The notes beneath the pieces were generated by a model that was not told where the DNA came from, did no database searches, and saw only the letters and a list, made by a program, of their open reading frames with translations. Below are positions 29,101 through 38,300 of a stretch of DNA of 64,000 nucleotides, one piece after another (position 1 is the first letter of the stretch; each line of letters opens with the position of its first letter). The translations under genes were made by a program, and so were the position numbers. The DNA comes from Methanobrevibacter sp. YE315 (GTDB lineage: Archaea; Methanobacteriota; Methanobacteria; Methanobacteriales; Methanobacteriaceae), in NCBI RefSeq assembly GCF_001548675.1, contig NZ_CP010834.1, positions 2,081,501 through 2,145,500 of the forward strand, given 5' to 3'.

Positions 29101-30592
29101 TTACTCCATCAACAACAATAGCATAAGCATCTTTATCCTTATTAGCGGTTAATCTGATTACATTACGTGAAACCGCCATGCTTTTACCGGAAACAGCAAT
29201 ACCTACACCAGGGCCAGTGATTTTATTATATGCCAAATTAGCATTTCCAGAAACGACTTTAATACCAACGGTTTCAATTCCGAACTCTTCCCAAATGGAC
29301 TCATTACCAACTTCAGAGGAAGTCATGGTAATCTCATTATACTTAGCAGTCAACTTATTAACTTTAGAAGCAATACCAGTAGTATAATTAGCTTTAAGAA
29401 CGATATCATTGTTTAAGATAGTGCTTTCAACATCACCAAGACTCATACCGAAAGCAGAATAAGCTTCAGCATAAATTTTGTTTTCATTATAATTTGCTTT
29501 AACAGCAGCACCGTTCATACCTGAATAGATACCATAAGCGGAAGTGACACCATAAACATTAATGGCATTATTCTCAACTACACCGGTAGCAGGACCTTCA
29601 ATATCAATACCATTAGCATAATACACATCAGACTCTGAATCAATATTATTGCCTGTTATATTGAAGTTATCACCGGAAATAATTAAACCGTAAATGTAGG
29701 AGTGACCTTTAGCATCAATATTATTACCAGAAATCACGGCATTATCAGAATTCTTGAAATCTACAGCATAGATTGTATCATAAGATCCACAAATGTCTGT
29801 ATAAGTAACATTTACATTATTATCCGCAAATTCAACATCATCTGAAGAATCCACAACAATACCTTCAGAAACAGGGAACATCACCCAATTACTGGAACCC
29901 GGCGGAATTTCCATCCAAGGGACATAACTAGAAACTAATTTTAAATTAAATTTGTTTCCATTGATTTGTGCACCGCTGGAATTATAAACACGAATTCCAT
30001 TATTAATACCAGCACCTTGGGTTGTACCGACATAATTAATTTCATTATTAATAAGTTTTATTCCTTTTGAGGAGTCTGCATCTATTGCATAACCATAAGA
30101 ATCAGTTATAGCCTTAAAATTAATAATTGTATTTTCTATTTGAACATCAGATGCATCTAAAATGGAAATAGCGTATTCACCATTATTTTGATTAATAGTA
30201 AAATCAGTGATGATTACATCATCAGATTCAATATCAATAGCAATATTTTCAATTGTAGCATTATTACCGACGAATTTTATTGGACGGTCAACCACAATTG
30301 TATCAACACCAACGCCGGAAATATCTCCTTTAAAAGTCAATTCATTTGAAGTGACATTTGATAACAATGATCCTGTACTATCGAAATAGTTGTAAAAGGT
30401 ATCATTAGTTACGACATTGGCACTATTTACACTTACTACCTGATTATCATCAATAGCAAGAGTTTCAACATCCATTACTCCATCATCTAAAGCAATGACA
30501 TCTGTATTATCATCAGCAGCAAAAGAAGCGCTCAATGACAACATCAAAACACAAAGCATGATGAATGGAATAATAAAACCTTTTGCCTTAAT
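26180..30592 (-). CDS. Adhesin-like beta-helix protein (ALP3) with 966-bp repeats; probable ATT start
   Basis: Secreted protein of about 1470 aa consisting of one long right-handed beta-helix. After the signal peptide comes the TNDTFYNYFD cap also found in ALP1, then four 322-aa units, each with a YVPW.EIP motif and a (V/I)CGSYDTIYAVDF motif, and a short end (residues ending VKNNSP) like the ends of ALP1 helix blocks. There is no Ig-like tail and no anchor. The first ATG in frame (30559) has no SD and would give a signal peptide without its basic region. A GAGGTG SD at 30603-30598 is followed five bases later by ATT (30592), which restores a basic n-region (IKAKGFIIPF). I therefore place the start at this near-cognate codon; that choice is inference. 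Units 2 and 3 are almost identical DNA. Confidence 0.88.
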   Translation of the reverse strand: MKAKGFIIPFIMLCVLMLSLSASFAADDNTDVIALDDGVMDVETLAIDDNQVVSVNSANVVTNDTFYNYFDSTGSLLSNVTSNELTFKGDISGVGVDTIVVDRPIKFVGNNATIENIAIDIESDDVIITDFTINQNNGEYAISILDASDVQIENTIINFKAITDSYGYAIDADSSKGIKLINNEINYVGTTQGAGINNGIRVYNSSGAQINGNKFNLKLVSSYVPWMEIPPGSSNWVMFPVSEGIVVDSSDDVEFADNNVNVTYTDICGSYDTIYAVDFKNSDNAVISGNNIDAKGHSYIYGLIISGDNFNITGNNIDSESDVYYANGIDIEGPATGVVENNAINVYGVTSAYGIYSGMNGAAVKANYNENKIYAEAYSAFGMSLGDVESTILNNDIVLKANYTTGIASKVNKLTAKYNEITMTSSEVGNESIWEEFGIETVGIKVVSGNANLAYNKITGPGVGIAVSGKSMAVSRNVIRLTANKDKDAYAIVVDGVTKLNMLRNNVRYVGATEGTGINNAVLISNAKKATVSGNTIKADLVSCYVPWAEIPSGSGNWVSFPVSEGVVVSDSDNLVFDSNIINIKYNNVCGSYDTIYAVDFKNSDNVVISGNTIDAKGHSYIYGLIISGDNFNVTGNNIDSESDVYYANGIDIEGPATGVIELNAIKACAVTSAYGIYSGMNGADVKVTYTDNVINAEAYSAFGMSLGDVESTILNNDIVLKANYTTGIASKVNKLTAKYNEITMTSSEVGNESIWEEFGIETVGIKVVSGNANLAYNKITGPGVGIAVSGKSMAVSRNVIRLTANKDKDAYAIVVDGVTKLNMLRNNVRYVGATEGTGINNAVLISNAKKATVSGNTIKADLVSCYVPWAEIPSGSGNWVSFPVSEGVVVSDSDNLVFDSNIINIKYINVCGSYDTIYAVDFKNSDNVVISGNNIDAKGHSYIYGLIISGDNFNVTGNNIDSESDVYYANGIDIEGPATGVVENNAINVYGVTSAYGIYSGMNGADVKANYTQNKIYAEAYSAFGMSLGDVESTILNNEIILKANYTTGIASKVNKLTAKYNEITMTSSEVGNESIWEEFGIETVGIKVVSGNANLAYNKITGPGVGIAVSGRNMAVSRNVVKLTGNKDKDAYAIAIEGVKKLNMLKNNVKYVGATKGTAINNAVLISNAKKATVSGNTITAKLVSCYVPWAEIPEGSGNWVSFPVSEGVVVQDSDDIQFDANLITVNYKGVCGSYDTIYAVDFKNSANARISNNDIAANGHTYIYGIIISGDDFTITNNNLDIVSDVYYADGIDVEGPATGVISGNTLNIYGVTSAYGIYSGMNGADVKADYIDNIIYAEAYSTFGMSLGDVESKVSGNNIDLKGNYTTGIASRASKLAVYSCNINAKGSNIGNESIWEEFGIETIGIKVVAGVATIKDNTVNTTGKYSVDLKNTKSSVTYNTLYAKKLSGNKSVSFTGSATVKNNSP
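26270..30130 (-). repeat. Four tandem 966-bp units within ALP3
   Basis: The landmark GGAACATAAC (GGGACATAAC in the last) occurs at 27021, 27987, 28953 and 29919, exactly 966 bp apart each time. The stretches 28081-28505 and 29047-29471 read identically by eye, while the outer units are more diverged. Outer boundaries are approximate. Confidence 0.9.
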
Positions 30593-30800
30593 AATTACAC
30601 CTCGTTTTAATAAATATCAAAAATTATCATAGCCTATGAAAATAAAATACTTGACTATTATTTAATAGTATATGATTTAAAAATATTTAAAGATAATTAA
30701 AGAAAAATTGAATAAAAAATAAAACAAAGATTATAAAATACAATTTAATTGAAAATCTGTTTATAAAATTAAAAAAAATTGGAAAAAAATATTAAAAAAG

Positions 30801-30840
30801 CAACACATTAAGCATTATTTAATTTGCTTAAAATGTGCTC
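30801..30840 (-). terminator. Hairpin terminator of ALP4
   Basis: An imperfect stem (ACACATTAAGCA against TGCTTAAAATGTG) just past the stop at 30848, followed by TTGCTTTTTTAATATTTTTTTT on the minus strand. The rest of 30604-30800 is A+T-rich and holds no visible gene. Confidence 0.55.
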
Positions 30841-30847
30841 ATTCCAA

Positions 30848-33800
30848 TTATTTAACAACGATTTTATTAGTCACTTGTGTGCCCTTCCATTTTGTAATGA
30901 TTTTGTAGGTGCCTGCAGTATTGAATTTAGCAGTGTATGTTACATAACCATTACTGTCTGTCTTAGCAGTAGAGGATACTCCATTAACAACAAATGTGAT
31001 TACTTTGCCTGCACCAACATATTTTCCATCAGTGCCAACAATACGCACCTTATGTGTTACAGCAGATCCTACACTTGCGGATAAATCCTTGCTACCCTCA
31101 ATCAATGGTTTTACAGTAATTGTCTTAATAGCAGTTGCCACATTATAATTGTTTTGGCCATTGGTGTAGATTTTTATCGAATACACACCATTTGTAACAG
31201 AACTTGGCAAGTAGATATAACCATTTTTATCAGAAACAAGAGAATGCCAATTTTTACCAATTTTAACATCTACTGCTTTATTTTTAATAACAACACCATT
31301 TGAATATTTTATCATGGCTAAAATACCACCAGGCCCAACATAATCAAAAATACTTATTATAACACCTGTGCCTGAAATTACAGACAATTTGGAAGTGGTT
31401 TCAGCATCTTTATAATAAGGCACCTGTTTGACACTTGCGACAACATCATACTCACCTAAATCCAATGCGTTTGTCACATCATAACCAAAAGTAGCCAAAC
31501 CATCTTTATTGGTTGTAGCAGAACCCATAAGAGTCAATCTGCCTACGGAATTTTTCCTGTTAAATTCGACAGTAGCACCTTTAATCGGATTTCCTAATTC
31601 ATCTTTTACAGTTGCAGTGAATTTGGCAGTTTCACCTTGGAATCCTGAAAGTGCAGGAACGGATACGACAAGATTTCCTTTGACTATTGTGGATAAAATG
31701 TCAAATGTAGTAGTTTTGTAATTATTTTTAGTAAATACTCCAGTAAATGTATAAGTAGCAGGAATGTAAGATTCGTCAAATTTATAATCGAAATTAGCTA
31801 CACCATATCTGACTTTTGTATTGGTTATCAAATTACCTTCAATATCATAAACTTTTAGGAATCCACCATTTGCTTGACTACCAAAAGTTACCTCAAAATT
31901 GCCTGTTCCCAAATATGGAACTCTGACATTATTGGTTGTTGGATTGACAACATATTTGTAATTACCAGAGACATTATTGTTTTTAGCATTATTTACAGCT
32001 TTGTCCCCGATTCCTTTTTCAGAATCCAAAAGATTATTTGAAATTACATTATTAACAGCAATAGTGTTTTGAAGTACTGCATATCCTTTTTTAGAATAAA
32101 CTTCATTATCTTCTATGTAGTTATTGCAAGAATTTGATTTGAGATGAATTCCAGCATTTCCAGTGCCGATAGAATCCAGAACAGTGATTGTTAAATCTCT
32201 ACCATCACCATTTGAATTAATCTTATTTGATATAATCCTATTGTTGTTACCATTGCAGAATATGACAGCATAGGTTTGTCTTCCGTTTGCATTAACGACA
32301 TTGTTGGATACTATATTATTGTCAGACATATATCCTTCAATACCGTAAACAGCCTGTCCTTTTATAATGACTGTATTATTATCGATTGTAGAGTTGCTGC
32401 AGGTTTCTAAGTAGATTCCATATACGACAATACCATTATCATCAATTACATTATTTTTGATAATTGTATTCCATGATTCATGACCTACAATAATACCTTC
32501 CTGACAATATGAAGTACAATTGATAGTTATCTTGTTACCGTCAAAGACTGTGTTGGTTGCACCTTGGCCTTCTGGAGCGCTGTGTCCAGTATTATATCCT
32601 AAAACACCCATACCATAAATATAATTATCCTTACCGCTTACGAAAACATTATTGTTGGATAATGTGTTGTTATGGGAGTTAAAGTATACGTCAATTCCAA
32701 CCAAGGAATTAGTTGAAGATGTTGGACTGTATTTTTTAGCCAATTTGGAAGTCACTTTAACATCATTGCCAGAAACATTGTTGTTTGATGAGTATAATAA
32801 TAAAATTCCGTATGTTCTATAAATTTCTGAAACGACATGTGCAGTTCCCATATTATAAGCTTTTCCATCAATACAAAGCTCTCCACCATCTACACAGTAA
32901 GATTTACCATCGATTACAAGCTCATTACCATCAATACAATATCTGGTACCGTCAATGACAATTTCATTGCCGTCAATACAATAAGATTTACCATCAATAG
33001 TTATCTCATTACCATCAATACAGTATCTTTTACCATCGATTACAAGCTCATTACCATCAATACAATATCTAGTGCCCCCGATTACAATCTCATTGCCGTC
33101 AATACAATAAGATTTACCGTCAATAGTTATCTCATTACCATCAATACAGTATCTTTTACCGTCTATAACAACTTCATTACCGTCAATGCATACTTCAGGC
33201 CTAAAGCTATAAACTTCCCCGGTACCACTGGTGGTAATTGTGTTGTTTGCAAAATTACAATCCTCGGAAGCATATGAAAGTAATGTATAAGTTAAATAAT
33301 CACCGTCAGAGCTAAGCTTATTATTAAATACATCCACAAAGGTTGATTCCAAGATATAAATCGCATAAGCCGCTTTTGAATCTTTTACTGAAATATCATT
33401 ATTAACTATTCTGACACCCGGAGCCTGATTTACATAGATACCCCAAGCATTTACCCTATTGGTAGCGTCATTAACTATTTTCAAGTTTTCAATCAAAACA
33501 TTTCCGGAAGTCACCTTAAAGGTGGAATTTGAGAACAATGCATTTTTCTTGTTACTTGTGATTTTGACAGCTTTGTTCACAAGGATGATTTTGTTTTGGA
33601 AATTGCCTCTGAAATCTAAAATATCCCCATCTTTTACCTCGGAAGTCAAACCACCGTTAGCATCGATATATTTAGCATAATTACTGGCAGTGATAACAAA
33701 TGTATTTCCGTTGAAAATGTAACTTGGTTTTGAACCATCATAAACTCCAGCCGGCAAACTGATTAATCCATTGCCGATGATGGTATTGTCCTTAGGACCG

Positions 33801-35176
33801 ATTGTACATGTGTCAGCCTGAACACCACTTACATCTATTGCATATTTATTTCCTGTTTTGATTGTGTTTCCAATAACTGTAACATAGGAAGGCATTCTTT
33901 TTGAACTTAGCTTTTCAACTAAGACTCCGACACCGCTGACTGAAGTAATATTGTTTTTTGTAACATAAAGACCAGCCACTTCCATTTTCTGGTTGATACC
34001 GGAACCATATTCTGTGACAATGACATTATTTTTGATAGTAACATTAGCACCTGGAGCAAAAATACCTCTACCGTCACCGGTTATTGTAACTTTATTATTG
34101 TTTATAATGGTATTGTCAGTACCTGAAATTCCAGCACCTGTATTAATGACTTTAGAGTTGATGATTTCATTACCAACAATCTGTGACTCATAACTACCTA
34201 CAATACCAAATTCTCCACCGGTTACCACATTAAGATTATTGTAATCAGCACCTGTGAGATTAACAATTGTATTGTAAAATATTTTATTAGCAGTACCATC
34301 GGTTGATATTCCTCTATAAGCACCGATTACAGTATTGTATTTAATTGTATTCCTATCACCCATAACCTGAATTCCATAACACCATGATGTAGGGATTACG
34401 TTAATGTGGACTGTGTTTCTCATAATGGTATTGTAATTTGAATTTCCACCCATTGGGGAAGTACCAAAGTTTGATAAATAAATACCGTTTGCATCGTCAG
34501 CTTCAACATTATTGCTTATCAAATTATTGTGGTGAGAACCTGTAACAAGCAATGGAGTAGTTGACCTGGATCCATGACCATAAGTCACCCCATATGCAGT
34601 CAACTCATTGTTTGTTACGTTATTGTAATTGGAGTTGTTGGCTAAACAAATACAATATGCGGCTTCTCCTGTATTTTTAATTACACAATTGCTTATTACA
34701 CAGTTTGAAGCTGAATTTAAAAATATTCCTACAGCCCTTTGACCGTTATTCTGAATATTCAAATTGGATACTGTACTTCCTGAAGCTCCACTAAGCAGAG
34801 TAATCTTTGAATTTTTTAAATTGGATGAGACTCCAATGATATTTAGAGACTTATCAAAAATAAAGTTGCAATCGGAAAAAGCACCACTTAATTTAATAGT
34901 ATCTCCAGGATTTACACCTTCTCTTATAAAATTACCTTCATTATCGAAATTACTTGCATAATTGCTTGAACTGACCGTGTAAGTTTTCGGAGCAGACAAG
35001 ACCACCTCATCCGAACTTTGTTCTAAAACGTTATCGTTATTGTCAGATATCTCCAACGTATCTGAAATAGAATTATCACTACTTAATGTCGTATTTATAT
35101 CATCAGCAGCGCTGACTGCACCAATAGATAATAATATAAGTAGCAATAAAACAAAAATCTTAATCTTTTTGCTCAT
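30848..35176 (-). CDS. Adhesin-like protein (ALP4): beta-helix, Cys 14-mer repeat, Ig-like tail
   Basis: Secreted surface protein of 1442 aa. The signal peptide is MSKKIKIFVLLLL onwards, cut near GAVSAADD. Residues about 70-1070 are NosD-like right-handed beta-helix repeats rich in NN.I..N. These are interrupted at residues 663-774 by eight 14-aa repeats of the type CIDGNEITIDGKSY. Residues about 1090-1442 are Ig-like domains of a different kind (Big_1-like: GNPIKGATVEFN, TNKDGLATF, TDSNGYVTY), probably stalk domains. Start: ATG at 35176 lies 5 nt after a GAGGT SD; an in-frame ATG at 35188 precedes the SD. The gene follows the CobN-like gene on the same strand but has its own 130-nt leader region. 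Ligand unknown. Confidence 0.92.
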   Translation of the reverse strand: MSKKIKIFVLLLLILLSIGAVSAADDINTTLSSDNSISDTLEISDNNDNVLEQSSDEVVLSAPKTYTVSSSNYASNFDNEGNFIREGVNPGDTIKLSGAFSDCNFIFDKSLNIIGVSSNLKNSKITLLSGASGSTVSNLNIQNNGQRAVGIFLNSASNCVISNCVIKNTGEAAYCICLANNSNYNNVTNNELTAYGVTYGHGSRSTTPLLVTGSHHNNLISNNVEADDANGIYLSNFGTSPMGGNSNYNTIMRNTVHINVIPTSWCYGIQVMGDRNTIKYNTVIGAYRGISTDGTANKIFYNTIVNLTGADYNNLNVVTGGEFGIVGSYESQIVGNEIINSKVINTGAGISGTDNTIINNNKVTITGDGRGIFAPGANVTIKNNVIVTEYGSGINQKMEVAGLYVTKNNITSVSGVGVLVEKLSSKRMPSYVTVIGNTIKTGNKYAIDVSGVQADTCTIGPKDNTIIGNGLISLPAGVYDGSKPSYIFNGNTFVITASNYAKYIDANGGLTSEVKDGDILDFRGNFQNKIILVNKAVKITSNKKNALFSNSTFKVTSGNVLIENLKIVNDATNRVNAWGIYVNQAPGVRIVNNDISVKDSKAAYAIYILESTFVDVFNNKLSSDGDYLTYTLLSYASEDCNFANNTITTSGTGEVYSFRPEVCIDGNEVVIDGKRYCIDGNEITIDGKSYCIDGNEIVIGGTRYCIDGNELVIDGKRYCIDGNEITIDGKSYCIDGNEIVIDGTRYCIDGNELVIDGKSYCVDGGELCIDGKAYNMGTAHVVSEIYRTYGILLLYSSNNNVSGNDVKVTSKLAKKYSPTSSTNSLVGIDVYFNSHNNTLSNNNVFVSGKDNYIYGMGVLGYNTGHSAPEGQGATNTVFDGNKITINCTSYCQEGIIVGHESWNTIIKNNVIDDNGIVVYGIYLETCSNSTIDNNTVIIKGQAVYGIEGYMSDNNIVSNNVVNANGRQTYAVIFCNGNNNRIISNKINSNGDGRDLTITVLDSIGTGNAGIHLKSNSCNNYIEDNEVYSKKGYAVLQNTIAVNNVISNNLLDSEKGIGDKAVNNAKNNNVSGNYKYVVNPTTNNVRVPYLGTGNFEVTFGSQANGGFLKVYDIEGNLITNTKVRYGVANFDYKFDESYIPATYTFTGVFTKNNYKTTTFDILSTIVKGNLVVSVPALSGFQGETAKFTATVKDELGNPIKGATVEFNRKNSVGRLTLMGSATTNKDGLATFGYDVTNALDLGEYDVVASVKQVPYYKDAETTSKLSVISGTGVIISIFDYVGPGGILAMIKYSNGVVIKNKAVDVKIGKNWHSLVSDKNGYIYLPSSVTNGVYSIKIYTNGQNNYNVATAIKTITVKPLIEGSKDLSASVGSAVTHKVRIVGTDGKYVGAGKVITFVVNGVSSTAKTDSNGYVTYTAKFNTAGTYKIITKWKGTQVTNKIVVK
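32855..33190 (-). repeat. Eight 42-bp units encoding a Cys-containing 14-mer
   Basis: Exactly 336 bp in frame inside ALP4. Units read CIDGNE, then VV/IT/IV/LV, then I(D/G)G, then KRY/KSY/TRY; the last is CVDGGELCIDGKAY. Units 1-3 and 4-6 repeat the same order of variants (KRY, KSY, TRY), so a 126-bp three-unit block was itself duplicated. Confidence 0.95.
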
Positions 35177-35309
35177 ATTATACCTCATCAAATTGAATTT
35201 ATAAAAATATTTTAAAGTTTAATTAAAATATACTTTAAAAATTTTCTAATATATTATTAGTTTTGATAAAATACAATATTTAAAAATTTCTAAAAAAAGT
35301 AAAAAATAT

Positions 35310-35334
35310 ATGATGACTAACTAGTAATCATCAT
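35310..35334 (-). terminator. Hairpin overlapping the stop of the CobN-like gene
   Basis: A 7-bp stem ATGATGA / TCATCAT spans the stop codon at 35321-35323 and is followed on the minus strand by TATATTTTTTACTTTTTTT. Probable transcription end. Confidence 0.45.
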
Positions 35335-38300
35335 AATCATCATCGTCAGTTTTAGCATATCCAACCAAGAAAATTGCAATTAGAATGATAACTGCAATAA
35401 TTACGAATATAGGCATGCTTGACTCTGTTGGAGCTGCAGCGGATTTGGATGCTGATTTTTGTGAAAGTTCATAGGCTTTAGCACTGGCACTAGCACCAGA
35501 TGAATCCTGTGAAGTTTGAGGGTCTGCAACTTTTGCATCACCTGTTTCACCTTGATCTGCTCCGAAAGCAGTTTTGCCCCCTTCACTTGAACCGTCAGAT
35601 TGTTCCTGAGTGGTTCCATTAACAAGTATCTCTTCGGTTGCATCATCATTTCCATTGTCATTGGCTTCACCTTGACTGTCCCCATTATCATCCATAACGA
35701 ATAGTGGGTTAGTATTTGTAGCCTGAGCAAGAATTTCGGCGAATTTTTGCTTTTGAGCTGCAGTCAAAGAGCTCATTTGAATAAGCTGTGAATTGAAAGC
35801 CAAATTCTTACATGTGTGGTGACAACATGCAACACCATAGTCAATAACATTATCTATATAGGTGTCTACTAATTTCTGAACCCTAGACGCATCAATGTCA
35901 CAGAGTCCTTGTTGAGCCATATAAATTAACCATGCAGTGGAAGATTGTGCACCTGCCGCTGTGGAAGAACCTGTCACTCCGCTGGCGATACCAGTTATTA
36001 CATCCGCCAATTGATTACCTAACTCGCTGTTTAGCTTTTCACCACTTAAAACTTGGGTAACATACATATTCTGATATCTGGCTGCAAGAGAATTACTACC
36101 TGCAGCAGTACCGACTAATGAATTGAAATAATTAGGATTCAACAACATGCTACGAATCTCAAATTCGACTTCTTCATTATAATTTCTTGAAACGTAATTG
36201 TTCTTATTCCTAATATCGACGAATGCAGTGTCTGGTTTATCCTTACCGGATTTTTCCTTCAAGATATTAGCTGCATTATACAATCCACCAAACCAGTCAT
36301 AGTAATCATCAGAGTCAAATAATCTCCATGAACTGTCAAAGTTTTGGGAAATCAAATCAACATTATCAAGTAAATGTTTATAGTTTTCCTTTTGCTTATT
36401 GATAACAATATTGCCTTTTTCATCCAATGTCCAGGAGTAGGATACCTTATTTAGATAGATATCTGATGCAACTTCATTTACAGTGGATATGTTCCAGTCT
36501 GCAGTATTTGGAATGAAAGTGGACATACCAGTTCCTTCCAATACATTACCCGGAAGACCAAACAACCTATCCAACATTGGGTTTTCTGCATAATGTTTTA
36601 TGACATAATTGTTAGTTTCATCTTCGCCGGTAGCATTTAAAGCTAAGTTGACTGAAGTCAACATCCAAGTAATCCAATCCTTATTATTTGTAACCATACT
36701 AGCAAATACGTCAACTCTAGGCCTGTTTACAACACTGCCATTATTCAATTTTACAGTTAGATTTTCTAATGGAAGCTGTTCAACACCTAGAACTTTTCCG
36801 TTATCCGCCCATACTGGTTTACAACCTAATAAATACATGAATTCAGCAACACCAATACCTTCTGTTCTGGAGATTTCTGTACCCCATAAGATTAATGAAG
36901 TCAATTCCGGCCATTTGCCGTGTTTTTCAAAGTAATCTGCTAAAAGCAAATCTACAATTTTAACAGCAGATTCATAAGCCGCATGAGATGGCATCCTTGT
37001 TGGGTCAGAAGCATAACCGTCATAACCAACAGGTATAGAATCACCATAAGACGGGTCAGCGAACAATCCTGCTTTTACATAACGTCCGGATAATGCGAGC
37101 AAAATTGCATTCCATTCATTATTTCTTTGAATGTTTTCAATAATGCTTCGACAATATACTGTTGAATTATATAAAGCAGTGCCTTCTTTAATATCCAATT
37201 CTTTATTTAATTCTTCTACACTAGTTCCATTAACAAGACGGACTGCATAATCTTTCAAGAAGGATTTAATAGCTCTAACTTCATTATCATATTTAAGATT
37301 GCCCTGCAAGTCATCATAGAATTTCAAGCCTTTTAAATCAGGATATAAGAATTCAGTTAATTGATCATAAATCCTAGTTTGGGAAGTAACAATTGTAACG
37401 ACCTCTTCAGAGAGTTCATAACCGGATAAGATTTTACCTATTGTATGGAGACCATACGTATTGAAATCGTCTTCCATAGCATCTAAATAAATGTGTAGTT
37501 CATCTATCCAATCGGAAAAAGATTCATTTTCGGAAAGGTTTCTGAAACCTAACTCCGGAGCTAATTTTAAAATCTTATCCCTGTAAGATTCCGCATTTGA
37601 AGTTACATTAAGACTTAACTGTTCTTTATAGTAATTAATATAATTTTTCAATACAGTATAATTACCGTATAATTCAGATGAAACCATTGCTGGAGTCATG
37701 TGGGTAATTACTAAAGCAGAACTTCTGTCTCTTGCAACCATTGCTTCACCGGGGTTGGATACAATATAAGGATATACAGTAGGGATTAAAGACAATTCAA
37801 AAGTCCAATCTCCAGGGAATGCACCTAAGTTTACACCAGGCAACCACTCCACTGTTCCGTGAGTTCCCATACTAACAATAGCGTTCATATTAGCGGTTTT
37901 TTCCATCCACTCGTAAAATGTCACATATTGCTGGTGTGGAGGAATGGTTAAACTGTGATAATCCTTAACTTCTTCCCAACCTCTACTTGGCTGGAAGGTT
38001 ATGAATACATTACCGAACCAGATTCCAGGGATTACAATATACTTATCTTTATAAACCATTGCAGGGCCTAGGTTATCCCCCCAATAGCTAATCATTTCGT
38101 TATATAATTCATCTCTAACATCAGCAGTCAATTGTTCAAATTCTTTAAGAGAAATCAATTGATGATGTTTCATTAAATAATCCCAATTATCTTCAACATA
38201 TTTTTCAAGCAATCCTGATGCCCAAGACCCTTTGTTGTTCATGTCAAAAATTAAATCGGTTAAATTTTGTAATGTTATTTTATTAATTGTAGTTCCGTTT

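Noticed and set aside
26270-30130. Regular repeats that could be a CRISPR-like or mobile array
   Set aside because: The 966-bp repeats lie wholly in one coding frame and encode beta-helix units.
1900-35000. Many open frames of 60-150 codons on the plus strand opposite the ALP genes
   Set aside because: They mirror the repetitive minus-strand codon pattern, lack SD sites and show no domain signatures.
35177-35191. Upstream in-frame TTG and ATG as start of ALP4
   Set aside because: The SD lies between them and the ATG at 35176, which directly precedes the basic signal-peptide start.
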